Notes under the pieces: generated by a model
Databases searched by the model: none
Told to the model about the DNA's origin: nothing
What the model saw: the letters and a program-made list of their open reading frames with translations, nothing else
Part shown: one piece after another, positions 40,935 through 53,323 of the stretch
How positions within the stretch are numbered: the stretch's first letter is position 1
How the letters are laid out: each line of letters starts with the position of its first letter
Assembly (NCBI RefSeq): GCF_000313135.1
Contig: NW_004457313.1
Coordinates: forward strand, 963,198-1,027,197
Origin: Acanthamoeba castellanii str. Neff
Taxonomy: Eukaryota; Discosea; Longamoebia; Acanthamoebidae
Direction: 5' to 3'
DNA: 64,000 bases
Position numbers and translations under genes: made by a program

Positions 40935-42463
40935 ATGGTCAGGAAGGTGAACGTGGCCCAAGGTGGACGCCGCGGTTGGCTCTGGGTGGGCGTGGTGGCG
41001 CTGGTGCTTGCTGCGGCGCTGGGTTGGGTGGCCACCCCGCCGCAGGACATCGTCCCCAGGACTCACCCCATCGACCCCTCCACTACAGTGTACGTAGTAG
41101 ACGTGCAGTCTCCTTTTACGCCAGACCTCTGCCCCAGGAACCCAGCACTACGGTGCCCAGCCGTGAACATTGCTCTCACCGCCGTGTGCTACTCCACACG
41201 TTGCAGGATCGACAACGGGTTCTACGACACGGAGGACTTTGCCTACAACTGGTGGGCTGAGGGCGGATGGGCTGCCCCGCTGCTTGCCATGAACGACGCT
41301 CGGGTGCCCTACTTCGACCGCGCCTTCCACCACCTCAGTACTTCACCAATTCCCTTTGCCCATCTTCTTGTAGAGAGCCGACTTGTCATGCCCGCATCCC
41401 CATACAAACAGACACCTACACTGAGGCTAGCCAGCAGCTCTTCCTCGACATTGGGTGCGGAGGTAAGTAGGGATCTGGGCTACACACCTCCTACTTGCAG
41501 CGAAGGCGTGTGGTGTTGAACAACACCATATGTGCAGGCGGGCTGGCTACCGAGGCGATGGCCAGACACGGTCACCACATGATCGGTCTCGATATCTCCC
41601 CGCGCTCCATCGAGACGGCCCGGAGGCACGCCCAGGTCCGACCCACTCCCTCTGGCCTTGCGTGGGACCTGTGACGGACAGTGTTCGTTGTTGTGGTTTG
41701 GACCTCCAGGAAGAGGGTGTTAGCAACGTTGAGTACGTCGTGGGATCGGCCCTGGAGCTGCCCTTCCCCGATCACCACTTCGACGGCGTGGTCATGTCGG
41801 ACGTCATCGGTTCGCTCCGCCTTGATGGCTGTTGTTGTATCGTCGGTGCTAATGGCCCTTCTATAGAACACATCCACGACCTCCCGGCTCTGGTCAAGGA
41901 GATCAACCGCGTGCTCAAGCCTGGTACTTAGGAGCCCCGGGACCCATCGCTCTATAGAGCAGCTGTGGCCGGATGGTGACGGCCCAGCGTTCATTCACGT
42001 TTACACTACTTTACTCGTAACAGGCGGGGTGTTCACGTTTGACACTATCAACCGGACGTGGAAGAGCTACATCCTCAACCGCATCCTGCAGAGCTCGATC
42101 CTGATGTCCATCATGCCTCCGCACACCCACGACTACCGCCTCTTCACCACCGTACGATGATCTACTCTCCCTCTGTTGAGTGCCAGTTCGGTTGTGCCTG
42201 ACATCTCTCGCCCCACCGTCAGCCTGCCGAGCTCACCGAGCTGCTGGCGCCGGCGATGGACGTGAAAGAGATCGTAGGCCTCGAACCGGTGGTGGAGCCC
42301 AGCCGCCTCTTCCAGCGAGGTGAGTCCTCACACTGTCGCTTTGCCTCTTGTCACATGTCTGACCACCTCGCGAGCAGGCAAGCCGGTAGACATGGTCACC
42401 ACCTTCCGCCAGACAGATGACACCGATCTGAGCTATCTCGGCTACGCCGTCAAGGCCAAATAG
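40935..42463 (+). CDS. Membrane-anchored class I SAM methyltransferase, UbiG/Coq3-like
   Basis: About nine exons starting 40935-41089, 41207-41337, 41412-41462, 41538-41635, 41710-41809, 41867-41923, 42025-42151, then to the stop at 42463. A single membrane segment (WLWVGVVALVLAAALGW) follows a basic start. The enzyme part has IDNGFYD, MNDARVPYFDRAF, motif I LDIGCGGGLATEAMARHGH, motif II GLDISPRSIETARRHA, motif III DGVVMSDVIEHIHD and GGVFTFDTINRTWKSYI. These, especially the NDARVPYF and DTINRT motifs, are those of UbiG/Coq3 O-methyltransferases of ubiquinone synthesis and close relatives. The N-terminal membrane anchor is unusual for Coq3, so the substrate may differ. The start lies 290 bp from the divergent Rac-like gene. 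Confidence 0.83.
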
Positions 42464-42527
42464 TCAGTGCGTGTTTGATGGCCTTGTGCCACACACGCAA
42501 ACGCAAAAAAACACGAATGCCGAGGGC

Positions 42528-43643
42528 CTACGCAGTCGCCTGCTGTTCGTCGATGTGCGCACTGTCGTCGTTGGTGGGCTGTGGTCGGGGTTCGCCGTCG
42601 GACTTGGCCGGCGGGAGGATGACCTTGCGCCAGGTGAGCGAGATCCGATTCTTCCGCTTGAACTGTACGCCCTTCCACGTATCCGACACCACCGCCGAAA
42701 TGCCTGTCACGCAGCCAAACTTGAGCACACCGCACACACCGCCGCACACGCACATACACCGCACACGCGCACACGCACATACGGTAGATGCGTACCGTGT
42801 GTCCAGCCATATCGCGCCTCGCCGGTAAGCATGAGAGCTGTCCGTCGCTCGAAGAAGACGTCAACGCGCCTGCCCGTCTCGATGTGCCTGCGTGGCGCCA
42901 CACGATCAAAACGTTAGATTCGGTCGGCACGGACGCTACCGCGCAAAGGAGTGAGCGGAAATGTGTGCTCGTCGTACTTGAACTCCATGATGCAGCTGGA
43001 GCCCAGGCCCAGGCTGCCGACGACGCCCTCGAAGCAGTGGGTCTTGTCGACGTGCGGGTGGATGCCCTGGCCGGGCGTGTAGTGGTTGATGATCATCTGG
43101 TCGGGCTCGTACGGCATCAGTCCTGCAGTTTGATCCAGCAACGTCGTCATCAGCGAACGATCGCACGCATCGACCGCACACGCACACGCACACACACACA
43201 CGCACCTGTGGAAACGAGGCGTGCTGTGACCTGCTGCGCAAAATCGGGCAGGGGTCCGAGGTAGCCGCCACGCAGGTTCTGCGCGTTGTGCTCGAAGCGA
43301 TAGCCGTACTGCTGCACCTTCCGCTTCAGATCGAGGTCCCACTCCCTCTCCTCCACCGCCTGCCAAAAAAAAATAAAAATAAATTTAGATGGAAAAAAAC
43401 TAATATAAATATAAATAATAAAATATCAACAGAGTCGGCCGTCTCCGGTCGTGCCTGGATGAGCTGCTCCTCTTCCTCCTTGGAGATAAAGTCCTTGACG
43501 AGTACGAGGCCCGGAACGAGAAGCCGGGGGTCATCCTGCTGGACTGGCGCGCTTGCCTTGAGCGCTGCTTTTTTCTTGCCTCCGCCCTTGTACGGATTCC
43601 GTCCACCGTCCGGCGCAGTGTCCCCTCCTTTGCCCTTCTTCAT
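42528..43643 (-). CDS. ALKBH8-like Fe(II)/2-oxoglutarate dioxygenase
   Basis: Five exons (43643-43431, 43359-43206, 43122-42940, 42837-42796, 42703-42528) give about 255 residues. The catalytic core is complete: INHYTPGQGIHPHVDKTHCF with the HxD iron ligands, LGLGSSCIMEF, LMLTGEARYGWTHG with the third His, and RISLTWR with the 2-oxoglutarate-binding Arg. N-terminal part: Lys/Gly-rich, then LVLVKDFISKEEEEQLI. This set resembles the AlkB domain of ALKBH8, which hydroxylates wobble-uridine modifications in tRNA; the RRM and methyltransferase domains of animal ALKBH8 are absent. The start ATG at 43643 is the first in frame. DNA/RNA demethylation is possible but less likely. Confidence 0.85.
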
Positions 43644-44178
43644 GAACTTCTTTCTCCGTTTGTTTGTTTTTTGTTTTTTGACGAATCGCAGTCTTTATTT
43701 TTATATTCCTAATTTTGCTTCGGTGAACAACAAGAAAACAATTAAAAATATGTTGCTCAACACGTGCAAATTAACAAGCTCGGCCAACGGGGGGGACACC
43801 CCTGAAACCGAGGTCTGTGTTGGCATTTTCTCCCTGGCTACGTGGCATTGCAACACCCGGGAATCGCCACGGGCACACCCTGCATGGCAAGCCGATGCTG
43901 GAGGTCCTGCGCAGATCGATTGCAAGGCGACGTCGTATTCAGGCGTGCCTATAGGTCTCTGTCAAAATAGAAACACGTAAACACACCACGCGGTGAGGTC
44001 ATGACATTCACCAGTTCGAAACAGATCACCCGCCTGACGCGCATGTCTCGGTGTAGTCGACTCCACCATCGCACGTAAACATGTGAGGTCCTGGTCTCGT
44101 TTGGAACACACCACCCTACACGGTTGCATTTGTTTTGAACAAGTTTGTCTGGTTACACGCCAGGTGTGTAGTGTTCGC
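43644..44178. other. Intergenic region between AlkB-like and Ran genes
   Basis: About 535 bp, AT-rich from 43650 to 43780. I see no exon with coding bias. Holds the leader of the AlkB-like gene and the 3' end of Ran. Confidence 0.35.
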
Positions 44179-45093
44179 TTACATCTCGCCATCGTCGTCC
44201 TCGCCGGGCAGAGCCTGGTTGACAGCGACGGACATGAGGGCCTGAAGCTGCGCCTCGTGCTCCGCCTGGGCGGCCTTGTCGATCTGCGTCTCGGGCGGCA
44301 GGAGCGAGGGCTCGGCGGTGAAGGCCAGCCGCGGGTCGTTCACCAGCCGGCGGCACACGTAGAGGAACGGTTTCTCTGCGAGAGAGACAGCGAGAGGGCG
44401 GGGGTGAGCCGAAGAAGATAGTGGTGAAGACGACGAGCCTTAAGAGAAAGACAAACGTACCAAAGTTGTAGTTGGACTTGGCTGAGATGTCGTAGTACTG
44501 GAGGTTCTTCTTGCGGTGGAAGGTGATGTCCTTGGGCTTCACCTTGCGGTCCTTGACATCGACCTTGTTGCCGCAGATCACCACCGGGATCTTCTCGCAT
44601 ACGCGGCTCAGATCTGCACAGTCGGCCGAAGCGAGTGTTAGTCTTAGCGCTGGAGACGCACATCGTAGGGGCTGTTGGGGGGGGGGGGCTGGCGTACCGG
44701 TGTACCACTTTTGGAGGTGGCGGTAGGTGAGGCGGTCGGTGACGTCGAACATGATGATCGCGGCGTCGGCCTGGATGTAGTACCCGTCCCGCAGGCCTCC
44801 AAACTTCTCCTGGCCGGCTGCATCATCAAAAAAAGAAGTCGAGGTGGTCAGCCATCGCAACAAAGAGCGAAGAGCGAAGAGAGAAAGAAGCGCGTACCGG
44901 TGTCCCAGACGTTGAGGATGATCTTGCCGTGGGTGGTGTAGAAGGGCAGGGGGTGGACTTCGACGCCGAGGGTCGGGACGTACTTGCGCTCGAACTCGCC
45001 GCTCATGTGTCGCTTCACGAGGGTCGTCTTGCCCGTACCGCCATCGCCGATGAGCACCACCTTGAAGCCCAGATCTCTCTTATTCATGTTCAT
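44179..45093 (-). CDS. RAN: Ran GTPase
   Basis: Four exons (45093-44898, 44817-44698, 44613-44461, 44375-44179) encode 221 residues. Features: [19 protein letters not shown] (P loop), [12 protein letters not shown] (switch I), [19 protein letters not shown] (switch II), [29 protein letters not shown], and an acidic C terminus ending PGEDDGEM in place of DDDL. No lipidation motif, as expected. Role: nuclear transport and spindle assembly through importins. Two in-frame Met occur at the start (MNMNKRDL); I use the first. A C-tract (44683-44692) in intron 2 may trouble sequencing. The gene is intact. Confidence 0.97.
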
Positions 45094-45421
45094 GCTCGCT
45101 TGTGTTGTGTTGATGTAGTTTCTTGATGTAGTGAGGTACTGGGCCTTGGTTGGGATTGCTCTCCTGTACCGCTGTGTGCTGATGCAATGCTTGTCTTCTG
45201 CAGGAATGGACTCCTTCGTTTTTATACCACAGGCGTGATGGCCGACCTTCTGGAAGCTTCCGGATGACAGAGGGCAAGGGGCCTGTTCACCTAACCGTAA
45301 CGGTCAGTTGAGCCTGAACCTTCGGGAAGGTTTGAGCAAAATGGAAAATTGCAATTGAAACGCAAAATGAAATGGTTTGGATTTTTTCTTCGGTCGACAA
45401 GAATGTAGTACCTGGGTGGGG

Positions 45422-47263
45422 TCATTGGCGTGTGGCGAGGTCGTCGATGACACTGGCGAGCCGGCGCACTCCCTCGGCGATCTCGTCGGGCGAGTAGTAC
45501 GCGAAGCTCAACCGCGCGTAGTTCTCCCATGCCGACGACGGAGGCGAAGCAGCGGTGAAGCGGTGTCCGGGCTGGTAGGCCACACCTCGGTCGCGGCACG
45601 CGCGGGCGAACGCTTCGTGCGGTCGCAGTGAAGCATCGTCGCTGGCCTCGAGCAGAAGGTCAGGCAGGCGCAGCCACACGAAGTAGCCGCCGCTGGGCCG
45701 ATCGAAGCACACGCCACGTCGTCGCGCCTCGCCCGCGGCCGCGCCGTCAGCACCGTGCGACGACAGCGACGTGAGGCTGGCGGTTGGGAGCGAGGCCTGG
45801 AGCGCCGAGCAGAGGGTGTCGCTCAGGTGTGCGTAGGTGCGTCGCAAATGGACCAGGTGCTGGGCGAGCACGCCTTGGCCGCGCTTGTCGGTGGCCTCCA
45901 GCGCATGGTGGACCAACTGCAGCACCACTGGGTTGAGTCCGCCGCCGCTCTGTATCGGCCCGTCTGATTCCCGTACACATACCAACGACCAACGACATCG
46001 CATGTCAAGTCTTTGGTGTGTGTGTGTGTGTGTTGTGTGTGTGTGTGTGTGTGTGTGGAATGTACATTCTTCGATGTGCTTGAGCAAGGGCTCGGACGCC
46101 TGAAGCCAACCGAGCCGTAGGCCAGGGGCCATGATCTTCGAAAACGAATTCAATGTGATCACGTTGTGGTCCACGCTCCCACCTGCGACGTCACACACTT
46201 AGCCAGCAGTCCTCGTCATCAAATGGCGTTGGGCGAGTCCACCGCAGCGCTCACAAGATTGCAAGCGAAAGAGAAATTCTCACCTTGCTGGGCCAAGTGG
46301 AAGAGAGACGGTGGCGGACGGTGCTGGTCGCCGAAGGCAAGGAACTGGTAGACCTCATCGGCGACGATCTTGGCCTCCGTTCGTCGGCTGAGATCGAGCA
46401 GACGGTGCCTTCGCTCCATGCTCAGCGTGACCCCGGTCGGGTTGCTGAACGTGGGTATGACGTACACCACCGGCGGCTGCGCACACACCACAACCGCACC
46501 CCACATGAGATGTGGTACGGCGCCTTGAGCGAATCGTGGCCAACCTGCAATTTGGCGCACCTTCTTGTTGAGCCGACCGTGGACACGGAGCTTGGCTTCG
46601 AGGTCCTCCACGTTGATTCCCTGCTCGTCCGTCTCCACTCCGACCACGTTCAAGCCTCGACCCTGCGGAGCAACCGCGTCAGCACGCACGCGACCACGAC
46701 CGCACGCAGAGAGGTTGGAGTGACCTTGAAGATGGCCAGCGCGAGAAAGTAGGTCGGGTTCTCGACGAAGATGGTGTCGCCCTCGCTCGTGAAGAGGTCG
46801 AGCACCATCTGGAGGCCCTGCGACGATCCGTTGGTCATGAACAGCGATTCGCCATCGACTGCGTGGCCCGCTTGGTCGCGCAGGAAATCGGCAAAGCGCA
46901 ATCGGAAGCGTCTGCCGCCTCTGTCCTCTCCATACCCCAAACAACCAGACCTGCCTGTAGTGTTGCATCGCATGCGAGCGTGTCGTGCGGTGTGTGCGGT
47001 GTGTGTCGTGTGTGTCGTGTGTGTCGTGTGTGTCGTGTGTGTCGTGTGTGTGTCGTGTCAATAACCGGCTCGGCGAGGTGATTAGATGAGGAGACGGTGA
47101 AAGGGGACGTGCCCTGAGCGTAGAGGGTGCGTAGGTCGTCAGCAAGACGAGGGACGGCGACGTCCTGCAACAGACCGAAGGGCAGCAACGAGGGCGCGGG
47201 CTGGCCCCGTCCAAAGTCGATCGCGGTGGTGGCTGGCGCGGTCGTGGCCCTTTGTTTCCCCAA
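45422..47263 (-). CDS. PLP-dependent aminotransferase class I/II (YER152C/2-aminoadipate transaminase-like)
   Basis: About six exons. Start MGKQRATTAPATTAIDFGRG at 47263 leads into GQPAPSLLPFGLLQD, then YGEDRGGRRFRLRFADFL, LFMTNGSSQGLQMVLDLFT (PLP phosphate-binding region), ENPTYFLAL, IPTFSNPTGVTLS, KIVADEVYQFL, and SFSKIMAPGLRLGWLQAS with the Schiff-base Lys, then SGGGLNPVVLQLVHHAL and SGGYFVWLRLP near the C terminus. This is the fold type I family of yeast YER152C and LysN-type 2-aminoadipate aminotransferases, acting in lysine or aromatic amino-acid metabolism in the cytosol. The junction between the first two exons is not certain (no strong donor in the right phase). Introns carry TG-rich repeats (46019-46059, 47000-47058). 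Confidence 0.85.
47000..47058. repeat. (GTGTGTCGT)n 9-mer repeat in an intron
   Basis: About 6 copies of a 9-base unit in the first intron of the aminotransferase gene. Confidence 0.85.
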
Positions 47264-47556
47264 TCCCCAATTGCGGTTAGGATTGATTGATTGAATCGTT
47301 CTAGGAAGTAGTCACAGACTGTTGGCGTACAGACGACGGGCCGCGGTTGGCTGAGGCCCGGGCACGAGGTGACACACGCGCGAGGCGAGCACCTGTGGAT
47401 GGAAGCCCCAACGCTTCTTCATGTGCAATCTTAGTTTACAAAACAAAAATATTGTCTTTTCTGCTTGGCTCGGTTGCCGCGGACACGAGGCACGAACAGT
47501 TTGTCGCAAGTTACAAGTAAGTTGACGGTGGGCGGAGAGGGTACCACAGAGACTTT

Positions 47557-50500
47557 ATGCCTCTTGCCGTGGTTATTGAAGGTGCCTTATGTTCTTCCAA
47601 GGGACCCGATTCGCTTCTCCTTTTATTGTCGCTTTCGTTCTTTATCTTCAATCTTGATGGTAGATTTATGCCTGACACCTTCCACTCTCCAGTGTTGGGC
47701 GGGTGCGGCCTCGCCGGACGTGACAAAGCCGGTATTACCCCCTTCCACATGAGACTCATTTTTCTATTTATTTTATAAGTCCTGAGTCTATTTTTTCTTC
47801 TTTATTTGTTTTTATTTTACAATTTAAATAAAGAATAAAAATAAACTCATATTCTGTGCTGCGCCGTGTAGGGCTGAGCGACCCGTTCTGCACCATACGG
47901 TTCAAGAAAAACAAGTACCGCACCAAGACCCACCCGCAGACCGTCAACCCCGTCTGGAACGAATGCATCAAACTGTACGTTCCTCATTCCCCTCGACCCT
48001 CTGTTGCGACTCACCTTTGGTCGATTGGTGCACACAAAGGGGTCTGTTCACAGAGGAGGACGATGTCGAAGTCACCTGCTGGGACCGGTGCTTCATCGCT
48101 TTCTCTCGCTTTCGCTCTTTTTCGCTCTTTCTTGCGCAGACTCACACTGGGCCCTGGGCCTGCCGCACCGCGCACCTTGGTACAGGGATCGTATGAGCTC
48201 CAACGACGTGCTGGGCTACTTCAACATCCCACTCAAGGAATTCGCCCTCCCCTTCATGGTCGGGGTACGGGTCTCCTTCTACGTGCGTGCGGTGGTGTGT
48301 GCGGTGGTGTGTGCGGTGGTGTGTGCGGTGGTGTGTGCGGTGGTGTGCGCGGTGGTGTGCGGTGTCTTGAGACTCAATTAATGGTGTGAACGGCGAGTAG
48401 GAGCACAAGAAGAGCTACACGCTGCAGTCGCGGCCGGGCCACAAGGATGTGGGCGTGAAGGGCTCGATCGAGGTCAAGATCATCATCAAGGACAAGAACA
48501 GCAAAAAGGACAAGGAAAAGAAGAGCAAGAGCAAGAGCAACCGGTCGAAGCGAGCCACCACCTCCCTCACCGCCTCCGGGTCGCCCGCGGCTTCGCCCGC
48601 CCTCGCTGGCGGTTCGCCCGAAGGCGTACGCGATCCCTCCGCGCCATGTGTGCGACGTCACATGTTGGAGAGATGCTGATTGTGGTGCGTGTGCAGGAGT
48701 TGGAGGACAAGGCCAACGTCAAGAAGAGGCTGACCTCATTCTTCAAGTTCAGGTTTGAGGCTTTCTCTCTCTTTTTGGCTCACTCTTACTTCAGCTTCAC
48801 ACCACCCACCCACACCACACACCTAATTTTTGTTACGATTCATCGTAATCGCAATTTGAACCACCTCATGGCCTGCTCTTTATTCCAACAGCGCTCCCGT
48901 GTCTCACTCTCATGTCTGCAACTCCAATTCGCAATTCTCTCAGTTTCGTCTCTAACGCAACGCAACGCAACGCAACGCAACGCAACGCAACGCAACGCAA
49001 CGCACGCACAACACGCAACACACACACACACACGCACACACGACACATGGCGACACCAATGACATCATGCAGGCCGGCATCAAGGGAGGAATTCGAAGAT
49101 AAGCTCTCGGGCAGCGGCTTGATCCCTCGCGGTCCCAAGAGCACCAAAGTGTTTGGCGCCACTCTCGACGAAGGTACTTTGCTTTTATTTCTTTTTGGCT
49201 ATTAATTTGTTTTAATAATAATAAGAATGCTAATAATAATAATCCCTCGCATCGCAGTAATGGCGCGGCAGAAGCTCTCGCACCCGGAGATGAAGATTCC
49301 GTTGTTCGTGCACCTGGTCCTCGAAAAGCTGGCCAACAACCCGCTCACCTTCAGCGAGCAGGTACGGGCTTTGATCATTCTTCACGGTCAGCTCGAGCTG
49401 ACACTACTTTCTTTTTTGTGCTGCTGACAACATCACCCATGATCACAATGTGTGCGTGTGCGTGTGCGTGTGCGTGTGCGTGTGCGTGTGCGTTGATTTC
49501 AGGGCTTGTTCCGTATCTCGGGTTCGGCGATCACCGCGCAGAAGGTGCGGTCGCAGGTCGATAGCGGTACGTGACGTCTCTTCTTTCTTCTCTGTCTCTC
49601 CCCCCTCCCCCCCTCCCCCCAAGCCACCCCGTCTACAATGTACGATTTTTATTTTATTTTTTTGGCGGCGTGGATGCAGGCAAGGTGCCGGACCTGACGG
49701 GATGCACGAGGGACGACCTGGCGTCGCTCCTCAAGGAGTACATCCGCGAGCTGCCCGAGCCTCTCTTCACCTCCGCCCTCTACCGCCAGTGGGTCGACGT
49801 CTGTACGCCCGCCCGCCCGCCCGCTGACGTCATCATCACGCCCCGCCCCCCCGGACCACATTCCCTTACTTCCCTGCGCGGCACACGTGGCAGATGACGT
49901 GCCCGAGGAGAAGGTGGTACCCACCCTGCGCGCGCTGGTGCGAAAGCTGCCCCTCCACAACCGATACCTGTGGGAGGAGGTCAACAAGTTCCTCTTCCGC
50001 TTGAGCAAGCACTCGGACGTCAACATGATGGCGCCCCAGAACATCGGCATCGTCATCGGCCCCAACGTCCTCTGGCAGGTATGTGTGATAAAACGAAACA
50101 AAACCAACGTTTTCCCTCGCATTCCTCGCATTCTGTTCTAACATGGTCACCAGCCGCCCTTCAACATGCCGGTCATGGAGATGAACGACGTCGTGTGCCG
50201 CCTGGTCGAGAACTGCGAGCAGATCTGGGCGCCGGTACCAACTTCGCCCCCACAACCCACACAGGCCACCACATGCCTAACACCGATCCACTCGCCCCCT
50301 AAAGGGCCCCGAGGACGAGCAGCTGCTCCAGCGCACCGCTTCGGCCACCCGGATCGCCCACTCGCTCTCCGTCGGTACCGACCCCTCGCCACTTGGCTCC
50401 ATCTTTGCCGGACTGGCTGACGTTGCTGCTGGCTGACGCTGTGCCCTGGTGGACGTCCAGACATGGGTTCGTCCGGTGCGGGCGTGCCCCAGTTCATCAA

Positions 50501-51466
50501 CCCGACGACGAACCCCCTGCGCGTGGGTTCGACGATCGGCGTGCAGGTGCCCCTCTCGCGTACGTTCGCCCAAACCCTTCTGCCCATGTCCACGACGTCG
50601 CTCTCCCATCGGACTTACGCTGTGTCGTGTGCGGTCGTGTGTGTGTCGTGTGTGTCTTGTGTGTGTCGTGCGGTTCGGTACTGCGCAGCGTCGGCTCTTG
50701 ATAGGCGTCGATTGACCGCTCCGCCCGGCGTTATCCAGCGAGAGCTGCTCGCTCAGCAAGAAGCCGCGGCCATGACGGCCGCACCCGAAGAGAGTACGCC
50801 TGCCTCTCTCTCTCTCTCTCTCGTTGTGTATCGTGTCGTGTTGTGTGCCTGTTTCATAGTGATTCCGACATCTTGCAACTGCGTCGTATATCAACGCTTG
50901 GGGGGCGTGGCGGCAATGCAGGCCAACAACTGCCCGCTGATCCGGCGCAGTGGAGCGTGAACGACGTGGCCGAGTGGCTCAGCATGAAGGGCTTCTCCCA
51001 GTACGCACCCACATTCAAGGGCCACTCCATCAACGGGTACGTCGCTTTCCGTCTCTCTCTCCCTCTCTCTGCTCTGCCTGGCTCTGCTTCCCTGTCGTCT
51101 GCCAGTCGTGTCTCTTCGCTTTCTTTTGTGTTCGTTGTTTGGGCACTTGCCTTGTTTGGCCTAAATTTGCTCGCTTTGCTTTGAAATTCCCAGCATCACC
51201 CTTGACGCCTGTATTGGGTGCACATCTACACCCAAATCGTTCTTTCACGTGCTCATATGAATCACTTTCTCACCTCCCCTCACCTTTTATTTTTTTTTGC
51301 AACCCCACCTGCCGCACACAACCAACATCACACCACACCACCACACCACAACAGAGATGCGCTGTTGGGCTTGACCGCAGAGAAGCTGCTGACCGAGTTT
51401 GAAGTCAAGTCGCTGGGCCACAGGAAAAAGATACTCTTCAGAATTCGCGACCTGAAGAGAGCGTGA
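47557..51466 (+). CDS. C2-RhoGAP-SAM domain protein
   Basis: A many-exon gene. Exons 47557-47581, 47693-47731 and the exon starting 47872 rebuild the first C2 strands: MPLAVVIEVLGGCGLAGRD, then GLSDPFCTIRFKKNKYRTKT, VNPVWNECIKL, EDDVEVTCWDR and DVLGYFNIPL. A Lys/Ser-rich basic linker follows (KDKEKKSKSKSNRSK). The RhoGAP domain starts at about 49090 (KVFGATLDEVMAR), with GLFRISGS carrying the arginine finger, LLKEYIRELPEPLF and NMMAPQNIGIVIGPN. The C-terminal SAM domain (WSVNDVAEWLSMKGF, LLTEFEVKSLGHRKKILFRI) ends at 51466. Role: Ca2+/lipid-targeted inactivation of a Rho GTPase, with SAM-mediated assembly. Introns have several microsatellites. The tiny first exons are inferred from frame and C2 conservation. 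Confidence 0.87.
48289..48360. repeat. 12-bp tandem repeat (GCGGTGGTGTGT) in an intron
   Basis: Six tandem copies of a 12-base unit, two with a T-to-C change, in an intron of the C2-RhoGAP-SAM gene. Confidence 0.9.
48956..49003. repeat. (CGCAA)n pentamer repeat in an intron
   Basis: About nine perfect copies of CGCAA in an intron of the C2-RhoGAP-SAM gene. Confidence 0.93.
49450..49493. repeat. (TGTGCG)n hexamer repeat in an intron
   Basis: About seven copies of TGTGCG close to the acceptor before the exon encoding the RhoGAP arginine finger. Confidence 0.9.
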
Positions 51467-52528
51467 TGTATTATGGCGTGTGTGCAAACCCACCACGATA
51501 ATGTACAAGACAAGAGGGCCGACAAGTCAAACTCTCTGGAGGTGTGCGGTACACTCTACCTTTGTTTGGCAATACAAATTGGAACACACAGCCAACAAGA
51601 GGAGAGTGCCAATTGGTTGTTGCTGGAGAGCAGTGGGCTCACCACGCGGCTCGGGCAAGTGATGGACTATTTTGAATGCGCCTGCCAATGAGAGTTGGTG
51701 TCAAGGGCGTGTCCAAGTTACCTTTCGGCGTCAATCGCGCCGCTTCAGGTCGGTAACATCAGAGAATGTCATGTCGCTGGTGTCGACACGGAAGGGGCGG
51801 TGCACATCGCACATGATCGTCTCGTACAAAGCGTGCAATGGGCGCCAACCGCCACCTGTTCGCACATCAACACGCGCCTTTCTCTCCAATTGCTCCGCAG
51901 GTACGACCATGACCGAATCTCTTTCTCGGTCGCGCCTCAACCGGAACGAAGCAAGTTGTTGATGGGGAGCGGCCAGACCTGCCCAAGCGCTCCCGGTAAT
52001 GGAGAGCATCTCGCTCGGGGTGGACTGGGTAGCTTCCTTTCCAGTGTGTACGGGCCTGCCCCTCCGCCCAATCACACATACAAAAAGAAGAAGGGCCACA
52101 CAGACCCTCATTCCTCCTCTTTGTCTCTGCGTTTGTCAACCACAACACGCAAGCTACCAGCTACACCTCCTAGAAGCGCCTCATCGACCGTACCATCTCC
52201 CGACCACCGTCGCCCACCATCGAGAACGCCGTGACCTTCTTCTTGGTATCCTATAGACGAACCTGCCCGACCACCGCACCTCCAAACAATCGGCCAAGCC
52301 CATCTTTCTTCTTCTTCTCACAACACCATCCACGCACCGCACCGTCCAGCACCCATCACCTACCTGCTGAGGCAGCACCAACTTCTTCTTCGCCGTTTTC
52401 ACCACCACCACCAGCATCGGCCAATCGCCCTACTTCTGGCCTTTTTCTCGGTCCCGCTACTTGACAACATTCAACATCAACCAGCATCGACTACAACCAC
52501 AACGACCACGACACGCGAGGAGGCGTCG
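51467..52528. other. Intergenic region, about 1.06 kb
   Basis: No gene that I can support. Plus-strand frames are open for up to 180 codons (51695-52234), but codon composition is mixed and there is no family signal. The last 300 bases are AC-rich and Pro/Thr-like in all frames, typical of a long 5' leader for the gene at 52529. Confidence 0.35.
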
Positions 52529-53323
52529 ATGTCGATGTCGATGGACAACGTCCCTACGCTGGGGTCGGCCCTTCTGAGGGGCGACGAGCAGTCGAGGAGC
52601 CAGGTCAACTCCCTCCTGCTCGGCCTCATCCAGTCGTCTACGTCGAGCCTCGACAATGCCTGCTGGTCTCGAGACGAGGCTCGACGCCGAGGCGGTAAGC
52701 GCCGCCAGCGCAAGACCACCGTCGACAAGAAGGACCGCAAGCGAAGGAGGAAGGAGGAGGAGGAGTACGAGGAAGAGGAGGTGGAAGTCGAGACGAAGAA
52801 GAGACACAACACGCAACCCGAAGAAGTGCGACGTGTCGACAGAAACAAAAGCGCGGGAAGGCAAACGCACAAGAAGACGCAGCAAGAATCGAAGAAGATG
52901 AAAGTCGAGATGCAGATCACCACCGAGCCTGAGGTGCAGGTGCAGGAGAGGAGCGTCGTGGAGATTCGAAGGACGGCGAGCGAGGAGGTGTTCGTGCCCA
53001 TGCTGCCCACGGCAGACGTCTACGACTACTTCGATTACCACTACTACCCGCAGTCGGCCTACTCCACCCCGCTGCCCTCGCCCCACACGCGGTCCACCCC
53101 CTCGTCGCCGTTCGCTTCGCCCTTCCTCTCCTGCGAGACCCGAAGCTCCATCCACGTGCCCTTGGCCTCCTTCTCCTACGCGCCCTCGACGGTCGTCCCT
53201 CTGCCGCTCGTCCCGTCCATCTCCTCCTTCGGCGTCCCGTGCCCCATCGACGCCATCTGGGCTCTGCCCTCGCGTCCCTCCACGCCCACCCTCGACTACT
53301 GCACGCAGTTGCTCCTGCAGTAA
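52529..53323 (+). CDS. Basic low-complexity protein, probably nuclear; unknown function
   Basis: An intronless 264-residue frame with three possible start codons (MSMSMDNV). The first 40 residues hold an amphipathic patch (LLRGDEQSRSQVNSLLLGLI). Residues 48-120 are a long Lys/Arg/Glu-rich coiled or disordered helix (KKDRKRRRKEEEEYEEEEVE), with nuclear localisation-like runs. The C-terminal half is Ser/Pro/Tyr-rich with YDYFDYHYYPQSAYSTPLP and regular SP/TP sites, suggesting kinase control. No family is recognised. High third-position GC and complete lack of stops in 265 codons support coding. Confidence 0.7.
   Translation: MSMSMDNVPTLGSALLRGDEQSRSQVNSLLLGLIQSSTSSLDNACWSRDEARRRGGKRRQRKTTVDKKDRKRRRKEEEEYEEEEVEVETKKRHNTQPEEVRRVDRNKSAGRQTHKKTQQESKKMKVEMQITTEPEVQVQERSVVEIRRTASEEVFVPMLPTADVYDYFDYHYYPQSAYSTPLPSPHTRSTPSSPFASPFLSCETRSSIHVPLASFSYAPSTVVPLPLVPSISSFGVPCPIDAIWALPSRPSTPTLDYCTQLLLQ

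Noticed and set aside
48289..48360. Regular short repeats resembling a CRISPR array
   Set aside because: Units are 12 bp and contiguous, with no spacers; it is an intronic minisatellite in a eukaryotic gene.
51695..52234. A 179-codon plus-strand frame
   Set aside because: No codon bias, no family signal and no conserved start; likely leader or intergenic sequence.
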